A stretch of DNA of 6,626 bases, taken from Porphyrobacter sp. GTDB taxonomy: Bacteria; Pseudomonadota; Alphaproteobacteria; Sphingomonadales; Sphingomonadaceae. The stretch covers positions 1-6,626 of the forward strand of contig JAGKSZ010000041.1 of the NCBI GenBank assembly GCA_018991295.1, in the 5' to 3' direction. Below the pieces are notes generated by a model. It saw only the letters and a list, made by a program, of their open reading frames with translations, did not search any database and was not told the DNA's origin. Below, in pieces: positions 1 through 5,265 of the stretch. Position 1 is the first letter of the stretch; every line of letters begins with the position of its first letter. The position numbers were made by a program, and so were the translations under genes.

Positions 1-2
1 CC

Positions 3-1283
3 CCCCCCCGCCGCAAGCCCAAACCCGCAAGGCGCGAGATCGCCGGACGCCCGTTGAAGCCTGCAACCCTGATGATGGGCCACGGCTATGATCCGGTCTT
101 GTCGGAAGGGTCGCTGAAAGCCCCGATCTTCCTCACCAGCACCTTCGCCTTTGAAAGCGCGGCCGCTGGCAAGCGCCACTTCGAAGGCATCACCGGCCTT
201 CGCGAAGGCGGCGCGGAGGGCCTCGTCTATTCGCGCTTCAACGGACCCAATCAGGAGATACTCGAAGATCGCCTCGCCGTGTGGGACGGGGCTGAAGACG
301 CGCTGACCTTCTCCAGCGGGATGACCGCAATCTGCATCCTGATGATGGCCTATGCCAGCGCCAATGATGTGATCGTCCACTCGGGCCCGCTCTACGCCGC
401 GTCCGAAGGCTTCGTCGCCAAGACCTTGTCGCGCTTTGGGGTGTCCTATGTCGACTTCCCGGCTGGCGCGACCCGCGAAGAGCTTGATGCTGTGCTGTCC
501 AAGGCCAAGGCACAGGCCGCAGAGCAAGGCGGCAAGGTGGCGATGATCTATCTCGAAAGCCCGGCAAATCCCACCAACGCGCTGGTCGATGTCGAAGCGG
601 TGCAGGGTGCACGCGATGCGGCGCTGCCGGATACGCCCATTGCCATCGACAACACCTTCCTTGGCCCCCTGTGGTCGCGCCCGCTGGAGCACGGCGCGGA
701 TATCGTCGCCTATTCGCTGACCAAGTATGTCGGCGGGCATTCCGATCTGGTTGCCGGGAGCATCGCCGGTGCCAAGCGCTGGATCGCCCCGGTGCGGGCG
801 CTGCGCAACACGATGGGCGGGATTGTCGATCCCAACACCGCGTGGATGCTGCTGCGCAGTCTTGAGACGGTCGAGCTGCGGATGCAGCGCGCAGGCGAGA
901 ACGCGGAGAAGGTCTGCGCCTTCCTGCGGACACACCCCAAGGTGGAAGGGCTCGGCTATCTCGGCTTCATCGCTGATGCCCGCCAGCAGGACATCTATGA
1001 TCGCCACTGCCTCGGCGCCGGTTCGACCTTCTCGGTGTTCATCAAGGGCGGCGAGGCCGAGTGTTTCCGCTTTCTCGACAACCTCACTATCGCCAAGCTC
1101 GCGGTCAGCCTTGGCGGCACCGAGACGCTGGCAAGCCACCCGGCTTCGATGACCCACCTTTCGGTCCCGCAGGCCCGCAAGGACCTGCTGGGCATCACCG
1201 ATAACCTCGTTCGCATCAGCGTCGGGATCGAGGATGCCGATGATCTGATCGCCGACTTCGCGCAGGCGCTGGAACATGTCTAA
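3..1283 (+). CDS. Cystathionine gamma-synthase family PLP-dependent enzyme (5'-partial)
   Basis: A fold-type I PLP enzyme of the Cys/Met metabolism family, which carries out gamma-replacement or elimination on homoserine- or cysteine-derived substrates in the cytosol. Numbering from the TTG at 54 as residue 1, the visible landmarks are YSRFNGPN (59-66; Tyr and Arg normally bind the cofactor phosphate of the partner subunit), FSSGM (86-90, phosphate loop), Tyr114 (ring stacking), ESPANPT (168-174), DNTF with Asp199 (pyridine nitrogen) and SLTKY with Lys224 (Schiff-base lysine, codon 723-725). Near the end is SLGGTETL followed by HPASMTH, as usual in the family. The frame stays open from base 3 with 14 of 17 G/C third positions, and the TTG at 54 has no ribosome site. 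The true start therefore lies upstream, and the visible N-terminus is a basic, proline-rich extension (PPRRKPKP). Exact specificity is unclear: methionine gamma-lyases have Cys two residues after the stacking Tyr, and here it is Ala116. Family call very likely; substrate unknown. Confidence 0.9.
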   Translation, partial: PPRRKPKPARREIAGRPLKPATLMMGHGYDPVLSEGSLKAPIFLTSTFAFESAAAGKRHFEGITGLREGGAEGLVYSRFNGPNQEILEDRLAVWDGAEDALTFSSGMTAICILMMAYASANDVIVHSGPLYAASEGFVAKTLSRFGVSYVDFPAGATREELDAVLSKAKAQAAEQGGKVAMIYLESPANPTNALVDVEAVQGARDAALPDTPIAIDNTFLGPLWSRPLEHGADIVAYSLTKYVGGHSDLVAGSIAGAKRWIAPVRALRNTMGGIVDPNTAWMLLRSLETVELRMQRAGENAEKVCAFLRTHPKVEGLGYLGFIADARQQDIYDRHCLGAGSTFSVFIKGGEAECFRFLDNLTIAKLAVSLGGTETLASHPASMTHLSVPQARKDLLGITDNLVRISVGIEDADDLIADFAQALEHV

Positions 1284-1293
1284 GTGACAGTTG

Positions 1294-1376
1294 CCCACCC
1301 CCAACCCCTCCCGCAAGCGGGAGGGGAGTAAGACTTGCCCCGGACGTGATCCGGGGCTTAGTCGCAGCGGGGTGGG
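1294..1376. repeat. Intergenic composite inverted repeat with two internal hairpins
   Basis: The spacer between the PLP enzyme and the SDR gene is mostly palindromic. The first hairpin pairs 1305-1314 (CCCCTCCCGC) with 1317-1326 (GCGGGAGGGG). The second pairs 1337-1344 (GCCCCGGA) with 1350-1357 (TCCGGGGC) around a 5-nt loop. Both sit inside an outer 8-bp inverted repeat, CCCACCCC at 1294-1301 and GGGGTGGG at 1369-1376, so the whole could fold as a three-way-type structure. Neither hairpin is followed by a T tract on either strand, so neither is a typical intrinsic terminator. GC-rich palindromes of this kind (CCCCGGA-n-TCCGGGG) are, as I recall, dispersed through sphingomonad and related genomes. 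A REP-like repeat is the best reading; transcript-end protection or attenuation is also possible. Confidence 0.7.
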
Positions 1377-1394
1377 AACGGAGGAGACAACAGC

Positions 1395-2240
1395 ATGACC
1401 GACAGCCGCAAACCCGTGTTCCTCGTCATCGGCGCAGGTGCCGGGATCGGGGGCAATGCCGCGATGCGCTTTGCCGCCGGCGGCTACCACGCGGTCATGG
1501 CGCGGCGCTCTGATGAAGCGGGCCTTCACCGCATGGTCGGGCAGATCGAGGCGGCGGGCGGTTCGGCATCGGGCACCCTGCTCAACGCCGCCGAGGATGG
1601 GGCGATCGAGGAACTGGTCGAGCGCACCGAAGCTGAGATCGGCCCCATCCAAGCCGCGCTCTACAACCTGGGCGCACAGATCGGGAACCGGGCGCTGGAC
1701 CAGACCCCGCATCGCATCTTCGAACTGGGCTGGCGGCTGGGCACCTACGGTGTCTTTCGCCTCGCTCATGCCCTGTTCCCGCATATGACCGCCCGTGCGG
1801 CAGGCGGCGGCCCGCATGGCACGTTGCTGGTCACCTCGGCCACCGCAGCGGTGCGCGGCAATGCCGGGCAGCACAGCCATGCCGCGGCCATGGGCGGGCG
1901 GCGGATGCTGTGCCAGACCCTCAACGCCGAATTTGCCCCCAAGGGGATCCATGTCGCCCACGTGATCGTCGATGGCCCGGTCGACGCGCCCGATACGCTC
2001 GGCAAGCTGCTGGGCGACACGTTCGACAGCTTCAAGGCGAACAAGGGCACCGACGGCGTGATCGATCCGGCCGCGCTCGCTGAAACCTACTGGCACCTTG
2101 CCCACCAGCCGCGCAATTGCTGGAGCCACGAGGTCGATGTCCGCCCGTGGACCGATGTGCCCTGGTGGAACGACAACCCCGATCCGCAGATCGATTCGAA
2201 GGGCAAGGGCTTCGCCGGCCCGCCTGTTGGAGACACATGA
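1395..2240 (+). CDS. SDR-fold protein with substituted catalytic Tyr and Lys
   Basis: A 281-residue protein with a short-chain dehydrogenase/reductase Rossmann fold, probably cytosolic. The glycine motif GAGAGIGG lies at residues 13-20 after the first beta strand. Arg37-Arg38 follow the second strand, which usually goes with NADP(H) preference. YNLG (90-93) replaces the common NNAG. The active-site serine is probably Ser148 in VTSAT. Where Tyr-x3-Lys should follow, the sequence is HSHAAAMGGRR (160-170), placing His162 at the Tyr position and Met166 at the Lys position. The usual proton-relay chemistry is thus probably lost or altered. Downstream, APKGIHVAHVIVDGP (181-195) matches the SDR segment after the active-site helix, and the C-terminus is Trp-rich. 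The ATG at 1395 has a strong ribosome site, GGAGGAG at 1380-1386, eight bases upstream. It may be cotranscribed with the PLP enzyme if the hairpins between them do not stop transcription. Substrate unknown. Confidence 0.88.
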   Translation: MTDSRKPVFLVIGAGAGIGGNAAMRFAAGGYHAVMARRSDEAGLHRMVGQIEAAGGSASGTLLNAAEDGAIEELVERTEAEIGPIQAALYNLGAQIGNRALDQTPHRIFELGWRLGTYGVFRLAHALFPHMTARAAGGGPHGTLLVTSATAAVRGNAGQHSHAAAMGGRRMLCQTLNAEFAPKGIHVAHVIVDGPVDAPDTLGKLLGDTFDSFKANKGTDGVIDPAALAETYWHLAHQPRNCWSHEVDVRPWTDVPWWNDNPDPQIDSKGKGFAGPPVGDT

Positions 2241-2362
2241 GACACTGTCCAGAACAGGAAATCCTGCCCCCGAAAGTCCGCCTAGATCAGCACGAAAAGC
2301 GGGGTGAACAGCACGCCATCACAGCAAGCTGCCGGATTATCGGCGCGTAGGAAAGTGCTGCG
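2241..2362. other. Convergent intergenic gap without a recognisable gene
   Basis: This gap separates the 3' ends of the SDR gene (plus) and the J-protein gene (minus). The only structure seen is a weak 5-bp palindrome, CAGGAAATCCTG at 2255-2266, with no T tract. A 37-codon frame beginning at the ATG at 2237, overlapping the SDR stop as ATGA, has only about 61% G/C in third positions, lower than the genes nearby, and is not called. Confidence 0.5.
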
Positions 2363-2896
2363 TCAGCCCCGCCATTCGCGGCGTTCCTCTGCCGCGCGCA
2401 GGACTTCATAGGCGGTCTGGATCAGCTGGAACTGCCGTGCCGCTTCGGCATCGCCGGGCTTCACATCGGGATGCACTTCCTTGGCGCGGGCACGCCAGGC
2501 TTTCTTGATCGCATCGAAATCCGCGTCCGCTTCAAGCCCCAGCGCCTCCAATGCGCGCATTTCATCCGCCGAGCGCGAACCATCGCCTGACCCGGCCCAG
2601 CCATAATGGGCGCTTTCGGCAAAGCCTGCGCTTTCCTGCCGTTCGGCGCGGGCGCGTTCTTCCTTTTCGGCCTGTTCGAGGCCTTCGAAGTAATCCCATC
2701 TGGAATTGTATTCGGCGGCGTGCTTCTGGCAGAAGTACCAGCGGTCACGGCTGTTGGGCGCCTTGGGCGCGGGGCAATTGCCCGGCTCATCACAGCCGTG
2801 GCGATCGCAGATGCGCACATTGGCGGCCTCCTGCGAGGCGCCATAGGGCCGCCAGCGCGGAAAGCCCCAATCCATCGACCGGCGCGCGCGGCTCAC
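2363..2896 (-). CDS. J-domain protein with N-terminal Cys/His-rich region
   Basis: A 177-residue DnaJ-like co-chaperone-type protein, expected to stimulate an Hsp70 (DnaK) ATPase in the cytosol. Numbering from the GTG at 2896, the J domain is C-terminal (about 113-170): it has an amphipathic helix with KKAWRARAKE, the essential HPD motif at 142-144, then helix III (QFQLIQTAYEVL). N-terminally, a WGFPRWRPYG segment leads into a Cys/His cluster: C30, H33, C35, C41, then WYFCQKH with C56 and H59, which could bind a metal. The middle is a charged Glu/Arg/Ala helix. The open frame extends to a TTG at 3046, but that stretch is AT-richer and crosses the palindromic region. The GTG at 2896 has GGGAG six bases upstream and gives an N-terminus (VSRARRS) like family members I recall. 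An ATG at 2875 is another option but lacks a ribosome site. Ends at the TGA at 2363-2365. Specific client unknown. Confidence 0.85.
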   Translation of the reverse strand: MSRARRSMDWGFPRWRPYGASQEAANVRICDRHGCDEPGNCPAPKAPNSRDRWYFCQKHAAEYNSRWDYFEGLEQAEKEERARAERQESAGFAESAHYGWAGSGDGSRSADEMRALEALGLEADADFDAIKKAWRARAKEVHPDVKPGDAEAARQFQLIQTAYEVLRAAEERREWRG

Positions 2897-2902
2897 CGGG
2901 GG

Positions 2903-2907
2903 CTCCC
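2903..2907 (-). promoter_or_regulatory. Ribosome binding site supporting the GTG start of the J-protein
   Basis: Read on the minus strand, GGGAG ends six bases before the GTG at 2896. The competing ATG at 2875 is preceded only by GC alternations. This site is the main sequence reason for choosing GTG. It is a partial match to AGGAGG, so the choice is moderate. Confidence 0.45.
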
Positions 2908-2978
2908 GGGCATCATGTCGTTGGTCGATTGGGTCACACTCTCCATCTAGGCGTGCTGGCTGGAAATGGGAAGGCGTG

Positions 2979-3007
2979 AGAATACGGGAACCGGTTGCAA
3001 TGTGAAA
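2979..3007 (-). promoter_or_regulatory. Possible promoter for the J-domain protein gene
   Basis: On the minus strand, TTTCAC (3007-3002) and TATTCT (2984-2979) are separated by 17 bases. They match the -35 and -10 consensus only partially. The spacing and the lower GC content suggest a sigma-70-type promoter giving a leader of about 75 bases before the GTG at 2896. The -35 and part of the spacer lie inside the adjacent inverted repeat. Weak consensus matches make this tentative. Confidence 0.3.
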
Positions 3008-3020
3008 TGTTGCATTGCAA
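2995..3020. promoter_or_regulatory. Perfect inverted repeat, candidate operator in divergent promoter region
   Basis: TTGCAATG (2995-3002) and CATTGCAA (3013-3020) are exact reverse complements separated by 10 bases. The arms' centres are about 18 bp apart, suitable for a dimeric regulator binding one face of DNA. The self-complementary hexamer TTGCAA occurs at both ends, a third TTGCA begins at 3010, and AACCGGTT (2989-2996) abuts the left arm. It lies in the 138-bp region between two divergent genes, immediately before the ribosome site of the small ORF. Its AT-richness stands out locally. A regulatory role is inferred; no regulator is identified. Confidence 0.5.
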
Positions 3021-3034
3021 AAGGACGATACGCC

Positions 3035-3184
3035 ATGAGCCCGCAACTAACCTTCTCCAGCCTGTTCTGCGTGCTCGCGCTGGCGGGCCTGTGCGCGGTG
3101 ACCGGCGCGCGCGATCTGGCGGGCCTTGATGCCCCCGTGGTGGCAGAGCACGCCGCACTGACCCCGGAACTGTTGCAGGGCTGA
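3035..3184 (+). CDS. Small protein with hydrophobic N-terminus, function unknown
   Basis: A 49-residue ORF starting at ATG 3035, with AAGGA (3021-3025) nine bases upstream, and ending at TGA 3182-3184. About 84% of its codons end in G or C, matching the neighbouring real genes. Residues 5-24 (LTFSSLFCVLALAGLCAVTG) form one hydrophobic stretch that could be a signal peptide or membrane anchor. The remaining 25 residues are mildly acidic (ARDLAGLDAPVVAEHAALTP). No lipobox is present, because Leu precedes the second Cys. It would be an exported or membrane-anchored small protein. I do not recognise the family. It is divergent from the J-protein gene, next to the palindrome, and convergent with pal across the tandem hairpins. 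A chance ORF is possible, but start context and codon use favour a gene. Confidence 0.55.
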   Translation: MSPQLTFSSLFCVLALAGLCAVTGARDLAGLDAPVVAEHAALTPELLQG

Positions 3185-3209
3185 GCCCGGCTCTCCCCCG
3201 TCCTCAAAA

Positions 3210-3289
3210 CAAGAAGAGCGAGGCCTTGCAGCCTCGCCCCTCCCGCTCCACTTGCAAGAAGAGCGAGGCCATGCGGCCTCGCCCCTCCC
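3210..3289 (-). terminator. Tandem duplicated hairpin terminators downstream of pal
   Basis: Two 35-bp units, 3210-3244 and 3255-3289, are identical at 33 of 35 positions and repeat with a 45-bp period. Each holds the stem GCGAGGC/GCCTCGC (3218-3224 with 3231-3237; 3263-3269 with 3276-3282). In the second unit one of the two differences adds a C-G pair (3270 with 3275), making an 8-bp stem with a 4-nt loop. Read on the minus strand each hairpin is followed by TCTTCTTG, extended in the last unit to TCTTCTTGTTTTG, which suits intrinsic termination of the tol-pal transcript. On the plus strand C-rich sequence follows, so the signal is directional. Confidence 0.6.
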
Positions 3290-3293
3290 CCAC

Positions 3294-3315
3294 CCCCCTC
3301 CCACAGGGAAGGGGG
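3294..3315. repeat. GC-rich imperfect hairpin of dispersed-repeat type
   Basis: CCCCCTCCC (3294-3302), loop ACA, then GGGAAGGGGG (3306-3315) pair with one bulged A. The sequence resembles the first hairpin of the 1294-1376 element (CCCCTCCC/GGGAGGGG, preceded by a CCCACCCC-like run), so both may belong to one GC-rich intergenic repeat class. It lies between the pal stop and the tandem terminators. No T tract adjoins it. Confidence 0.5.
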
Positions 3316-3332
3316 CCATCGGGGTATTGCAA

Positions 3333-3851
3333 TCAGTTGATGATGATGCTCGCCGCGCGGCGGTTCTGCGCCCATGCCGCCTCGTTCGATGCGAGCGCGA
3401 TCGGGCGTTCCTTGCCATAGCTCACCACGGAAATGCGGCCCCCATCCACGCCCAGACTGACAAGATAGGCCTTGGCAGCATTGGCGCGGCGTTCGCCGAG
3501 CGCGATGTTGTATTCGCGCGTGCCGCGTTCATCGGCATGGCCTTCGATAGTGAAGGTGAGCTGCGGATAGCGCGCAAAATACTGCGCCTGCGCCTGAAGC
3601 GCGGCGGCATCCTGCGAATCGATGTTGTAGCGATCAGTGTCGAAGTAGATCGTGGTCGATGATCCCACGGCCTGCGCAAAGTGCGCCTGTGTGCCAACGC
3701 TCGGCCCGCCCGGCTGCGCAGGGCCAGTGGTGGGGACAGTGGTGGTGGTGGTCAGCGGCGGCGGCGGGGTAACCACGGGCGGCTTCTTCGAGCAGGCAGC
3801 AAGGCCGGTGGCCGAGGCCAGCAGCAGGACCGTTGCCAGTTTCGTGTTCAT
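3333..3851 (-). CDS. pal: Peptidoglycan-associated lipoprotein Pal
   Basis: A 172-residue outer-membrane lipoprotein that anchors the outer membrane to peptidoglycan and is mobilised by TolB during division. The N-terminus MNTKLATVLLLASATGLAAC is a lipoprotein signal peptide with lipobox LAAC and acylated Cys20. A Pro/Thr-rich linker (about 23-55, with PPPPLTTTTTVPTTG) follows. The OmpA-like C-terminal domain spans about 65-172, with IYFDTDRYNI, GHADERGTREYN and ALGERRANAAK. Asp107 and Arg122 correspond to the residues that contact diaminopimelate in Pal/OmpA domains. The ATG at 3851 is chosen because AAAGGA (3866-3861) lies nine bases upstream and the signal peptide begins exactly there. The ATG at 3869 lacks a ribosome site, and the longer open frame overlaps tolB. 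It begins 28 bases after the tolB stop and is the last gene of the operon here. Confidence 0.96.
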   Translation of the reverse strand: MNTKLATVLLLASATGLAACSKKPPVVTPPPPLTTTTTVPTTGPAQPGGPSVGTQAHFAQAVGSSTTIYFDTDRYNIDSQDAAALQAQAQYFARYPQLTFTIEGHADERGTREYNIALGERRANAAKAYLVSLGVDGGRISVVSYGKERPIALASNEAAWAQNRRAASIIIN

Positions 3852-3860
3852 CGCTGTGTT

Positions 3861-3866
3861 TCCTTT
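3861..3866 (-). promoter_or_regulatory. Ribosome binding site that sets the pal start
   Basis: AAAGGA on the minus strand lies nine bases before the ATG at 3851, inside the 28-bp tolB-pal gap. It decides between that ATG and the in-frame ATG at 3869, which it overlaps closely and which has no such site upstream. Confidence 0.65.
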
Positions 3867-3879
3867 CATCGTGTGATTA

Positions 3880-5265
3880 TCAGGGCCGGATCGGGCCCCA
3901 GGCGGGGTCGGAAGCGTCAACCGGGGTGGGCAGGCGGCGTTCGTTCTGGCCGGTAAGGTCCACCTGCCAGATGCCGGAACGGCCGGTATTCTTTTCGGTG
4001 CGGAAGAACTGGATGATGCGGCCGTTGGGGGCCCATGTCGGGGCTTCGTCCTGCCAGCCACGGGTCAGCACGCGCATGCCCCCACCACCGGTGTTCATCA
4101 CCGCGACGTTGAAATCGCCCGCGATCCGCGTGAAGGCGATCTGATCGCCCCGCGGGCTCCATTCGGGCGTGGCGCAGCGTCCGCCGAAGAAGCTGATGCG
4201 CTTCTGGTTCCTGCCATCGGCATCCATCACATAGCATTGCTGGCTGCCCGAACGATCGCTTTCAAACACGATCTTCGTGCCATCGGGCGAGTATGATCCG
4301 CCCACATCGATCCCCGGATTGTCGGTCAGCTTGATCGCCGTGCCGCCGGTCGCAGGGATGCGGTAGATATCGGTATTGCCGCCGACCGCCATCGAATAGA
4401 GGATGAACTTGCCATCGGGCGACCAGCGCGGGGCGAGCGTCGGGCTTTTGTTTTCGGTCACCAGCGTCTGCTTGCCGGTGCCGATGTCATAGACATAGAT
4501 GCGCGGATTGCCATCGACATAGCTGAGATAGAGGATCTTGGAATAATCAGGCGAATAGCGCGGGGTGAGCGCCGTGGCGCTGCCGAGCGTGAGGAAGCGG
4601 TGGTTCGCGCCGTCGCTGTCCATCACCGCGAGGCGCTTGACCCGGCGATCCTTGGGGCCGGTTTCGGCAATATAGGCGATGCGGCTGTCGAAGAACGGGC
4701 TTTCCCCCGTCAGCCGGCTGAAGATGAGGTCCGAACACTTGTGCGCCGCGCGCCGCCAGTCGCCCGCTGCGACCACCCAGCCTTCGCGCACCAGCTGCTG
4801 CTGGAGCTGGACGTCATAGAGATAGCAGCCGACCACCAGCCGGCCATCGTCGCGCGCGGTGACATAGCCCTGCACCAGCATTTCGGCGCCCTGCCCGCTC
4901 CACGTGCCATAGCTGGGCGCGCGCACCGCTGCGAAGGCGGGCTGGGGCAGGCTGTCGGGGCCGACCGGCTTGAACAGCCCGTTGTTCCTGAGGTTGGCGG
5001 TGATGACCCGCGCAATCTCCCGGCCCAGCGCGCCGGTGCCCGCCTCGTTGGCAGGGGTCGGCCGCTCGCGGTCAGTAGCGAAGGCGGGGATGGCGATGCC
5101 GATATCGGACCATGCCGCTTCATCGGTGATGCGGATCTCCGCATCGTCCGAACCGCTGTCGATCACCTCGACCGGCGCTTCCCGGCCCTGCGGCGCGCCC
5201 AGATCCTGCGCGGCGGCGGGCGTGATGGCAGTTCCAGCAAGGAGCAAGGCAATGAGCGCCTTCAT
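3880..5265 (-). CDS. tolB: Tol-Pal system protein TolB
   Basis: A 461-residue periplasmic protein that binds Pal and the TolA C-terminal region, controlling Pal mobility during outer-membrane constriction. The signal peptide is MKALIALLLAGTAITPAAA with likely cleavage before Gln20. The N-terminal alpha/beta domain (about 40-185) includes IAIPAFA, the GREIARVITANLRNNGLF segment and the VQGYVTARDDGRLVVGCYLYD region. The rest (about 195-461) is a six-bladed beta-propeller of PD40/WD40-like repeats, recognisable by recurring YSPDYSKILY, WSPDGKFILY, YSPDGTKIVF, WSPRGDQIAF and WAPNGRIIQF. Length is slightly above the E. coli protein (about 430), partly from an N-terminal insertion rich in Asp/Glu. 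The ATG at 5265 has AGGA seven bases upstream and shares its A with the tolA stop (TAATG), which suggests translational coupling. The C-terminus is intact (DPAWGPIRP). Confidence 0.97.
   Translation of the reverse strand: MKALIALLLAGTAITPAAAQDLGAPQGREAPVEVIDSGSDDAEIRITDEAAWSDIGIAIPAFATDRERPTPANEAGTGALGREIARVITANLRNNGLFKPVGPDSLPQPAFAAVRAPSYGTWSGQGAEMLVQGYVTARDDGRLVVGCYLYDVQLQQQLVREGWVVAAGDWRRAAHKCSDLIFSRLTGESPFFDSRIAYIAETGPKDRRVKRLAVMDSDGANHRFLTLGSATALTPRYSPDYSKILYLSYVDGNPRIYVYDIGTGKQTLVTENKSPTLAPRWSPDGKFILYSMAVGGNTDIYRIPATGGTAIKLTDNPGIDVGGSYSPDGTKIVFESDRSGSQQCYVMDADGRNQKRISFFGGRCATPEWSPRGDQIAFTRIAGDFNVAVMNTGGGGMRVLTRGWQDEAPTWAPNGRIIQFFRTEKNTGRSGIWQVDLTGQNERRLPTPVDASDPAWGPIRP

Noticed and set aside
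238..933. 231-codon open frame on the minus strand inside the PLP-enzyme gene
   Set aside because: Arg/Ser/Pro-rich translation with no recognisable domain, lying antisense to a gene with a complete set of family motifs; typical GC-rich shadow frame.
1305..1326. Hairpin as an intrinsic terminator for the PLP-enzyme gene
   Set aside because: The stem is strong but no T tract follows on the plus strand; a repeat element explains it better.
2237..2350. 37-codon ORF overlapping the SDR stop by ATGA
   Set aside because: Only about 61% G/C in third positions against roughly 85% nearby, and no recognisable feature; the overlap is probably chance.
2606..2950. 114-codon plus-strand frame with a hydrophobic start, antisense to the J-protein gene
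   Set aside because: Lies opposite the Cys/His and J-domain coding sequence with a valid HPD motif; no convincing ribosome site or family resemblance.
3001..3016. CRP-like site beginning TGTGA
   Set aside because: Only one half-site is present; the second half TCACA is missing at the required spacing.
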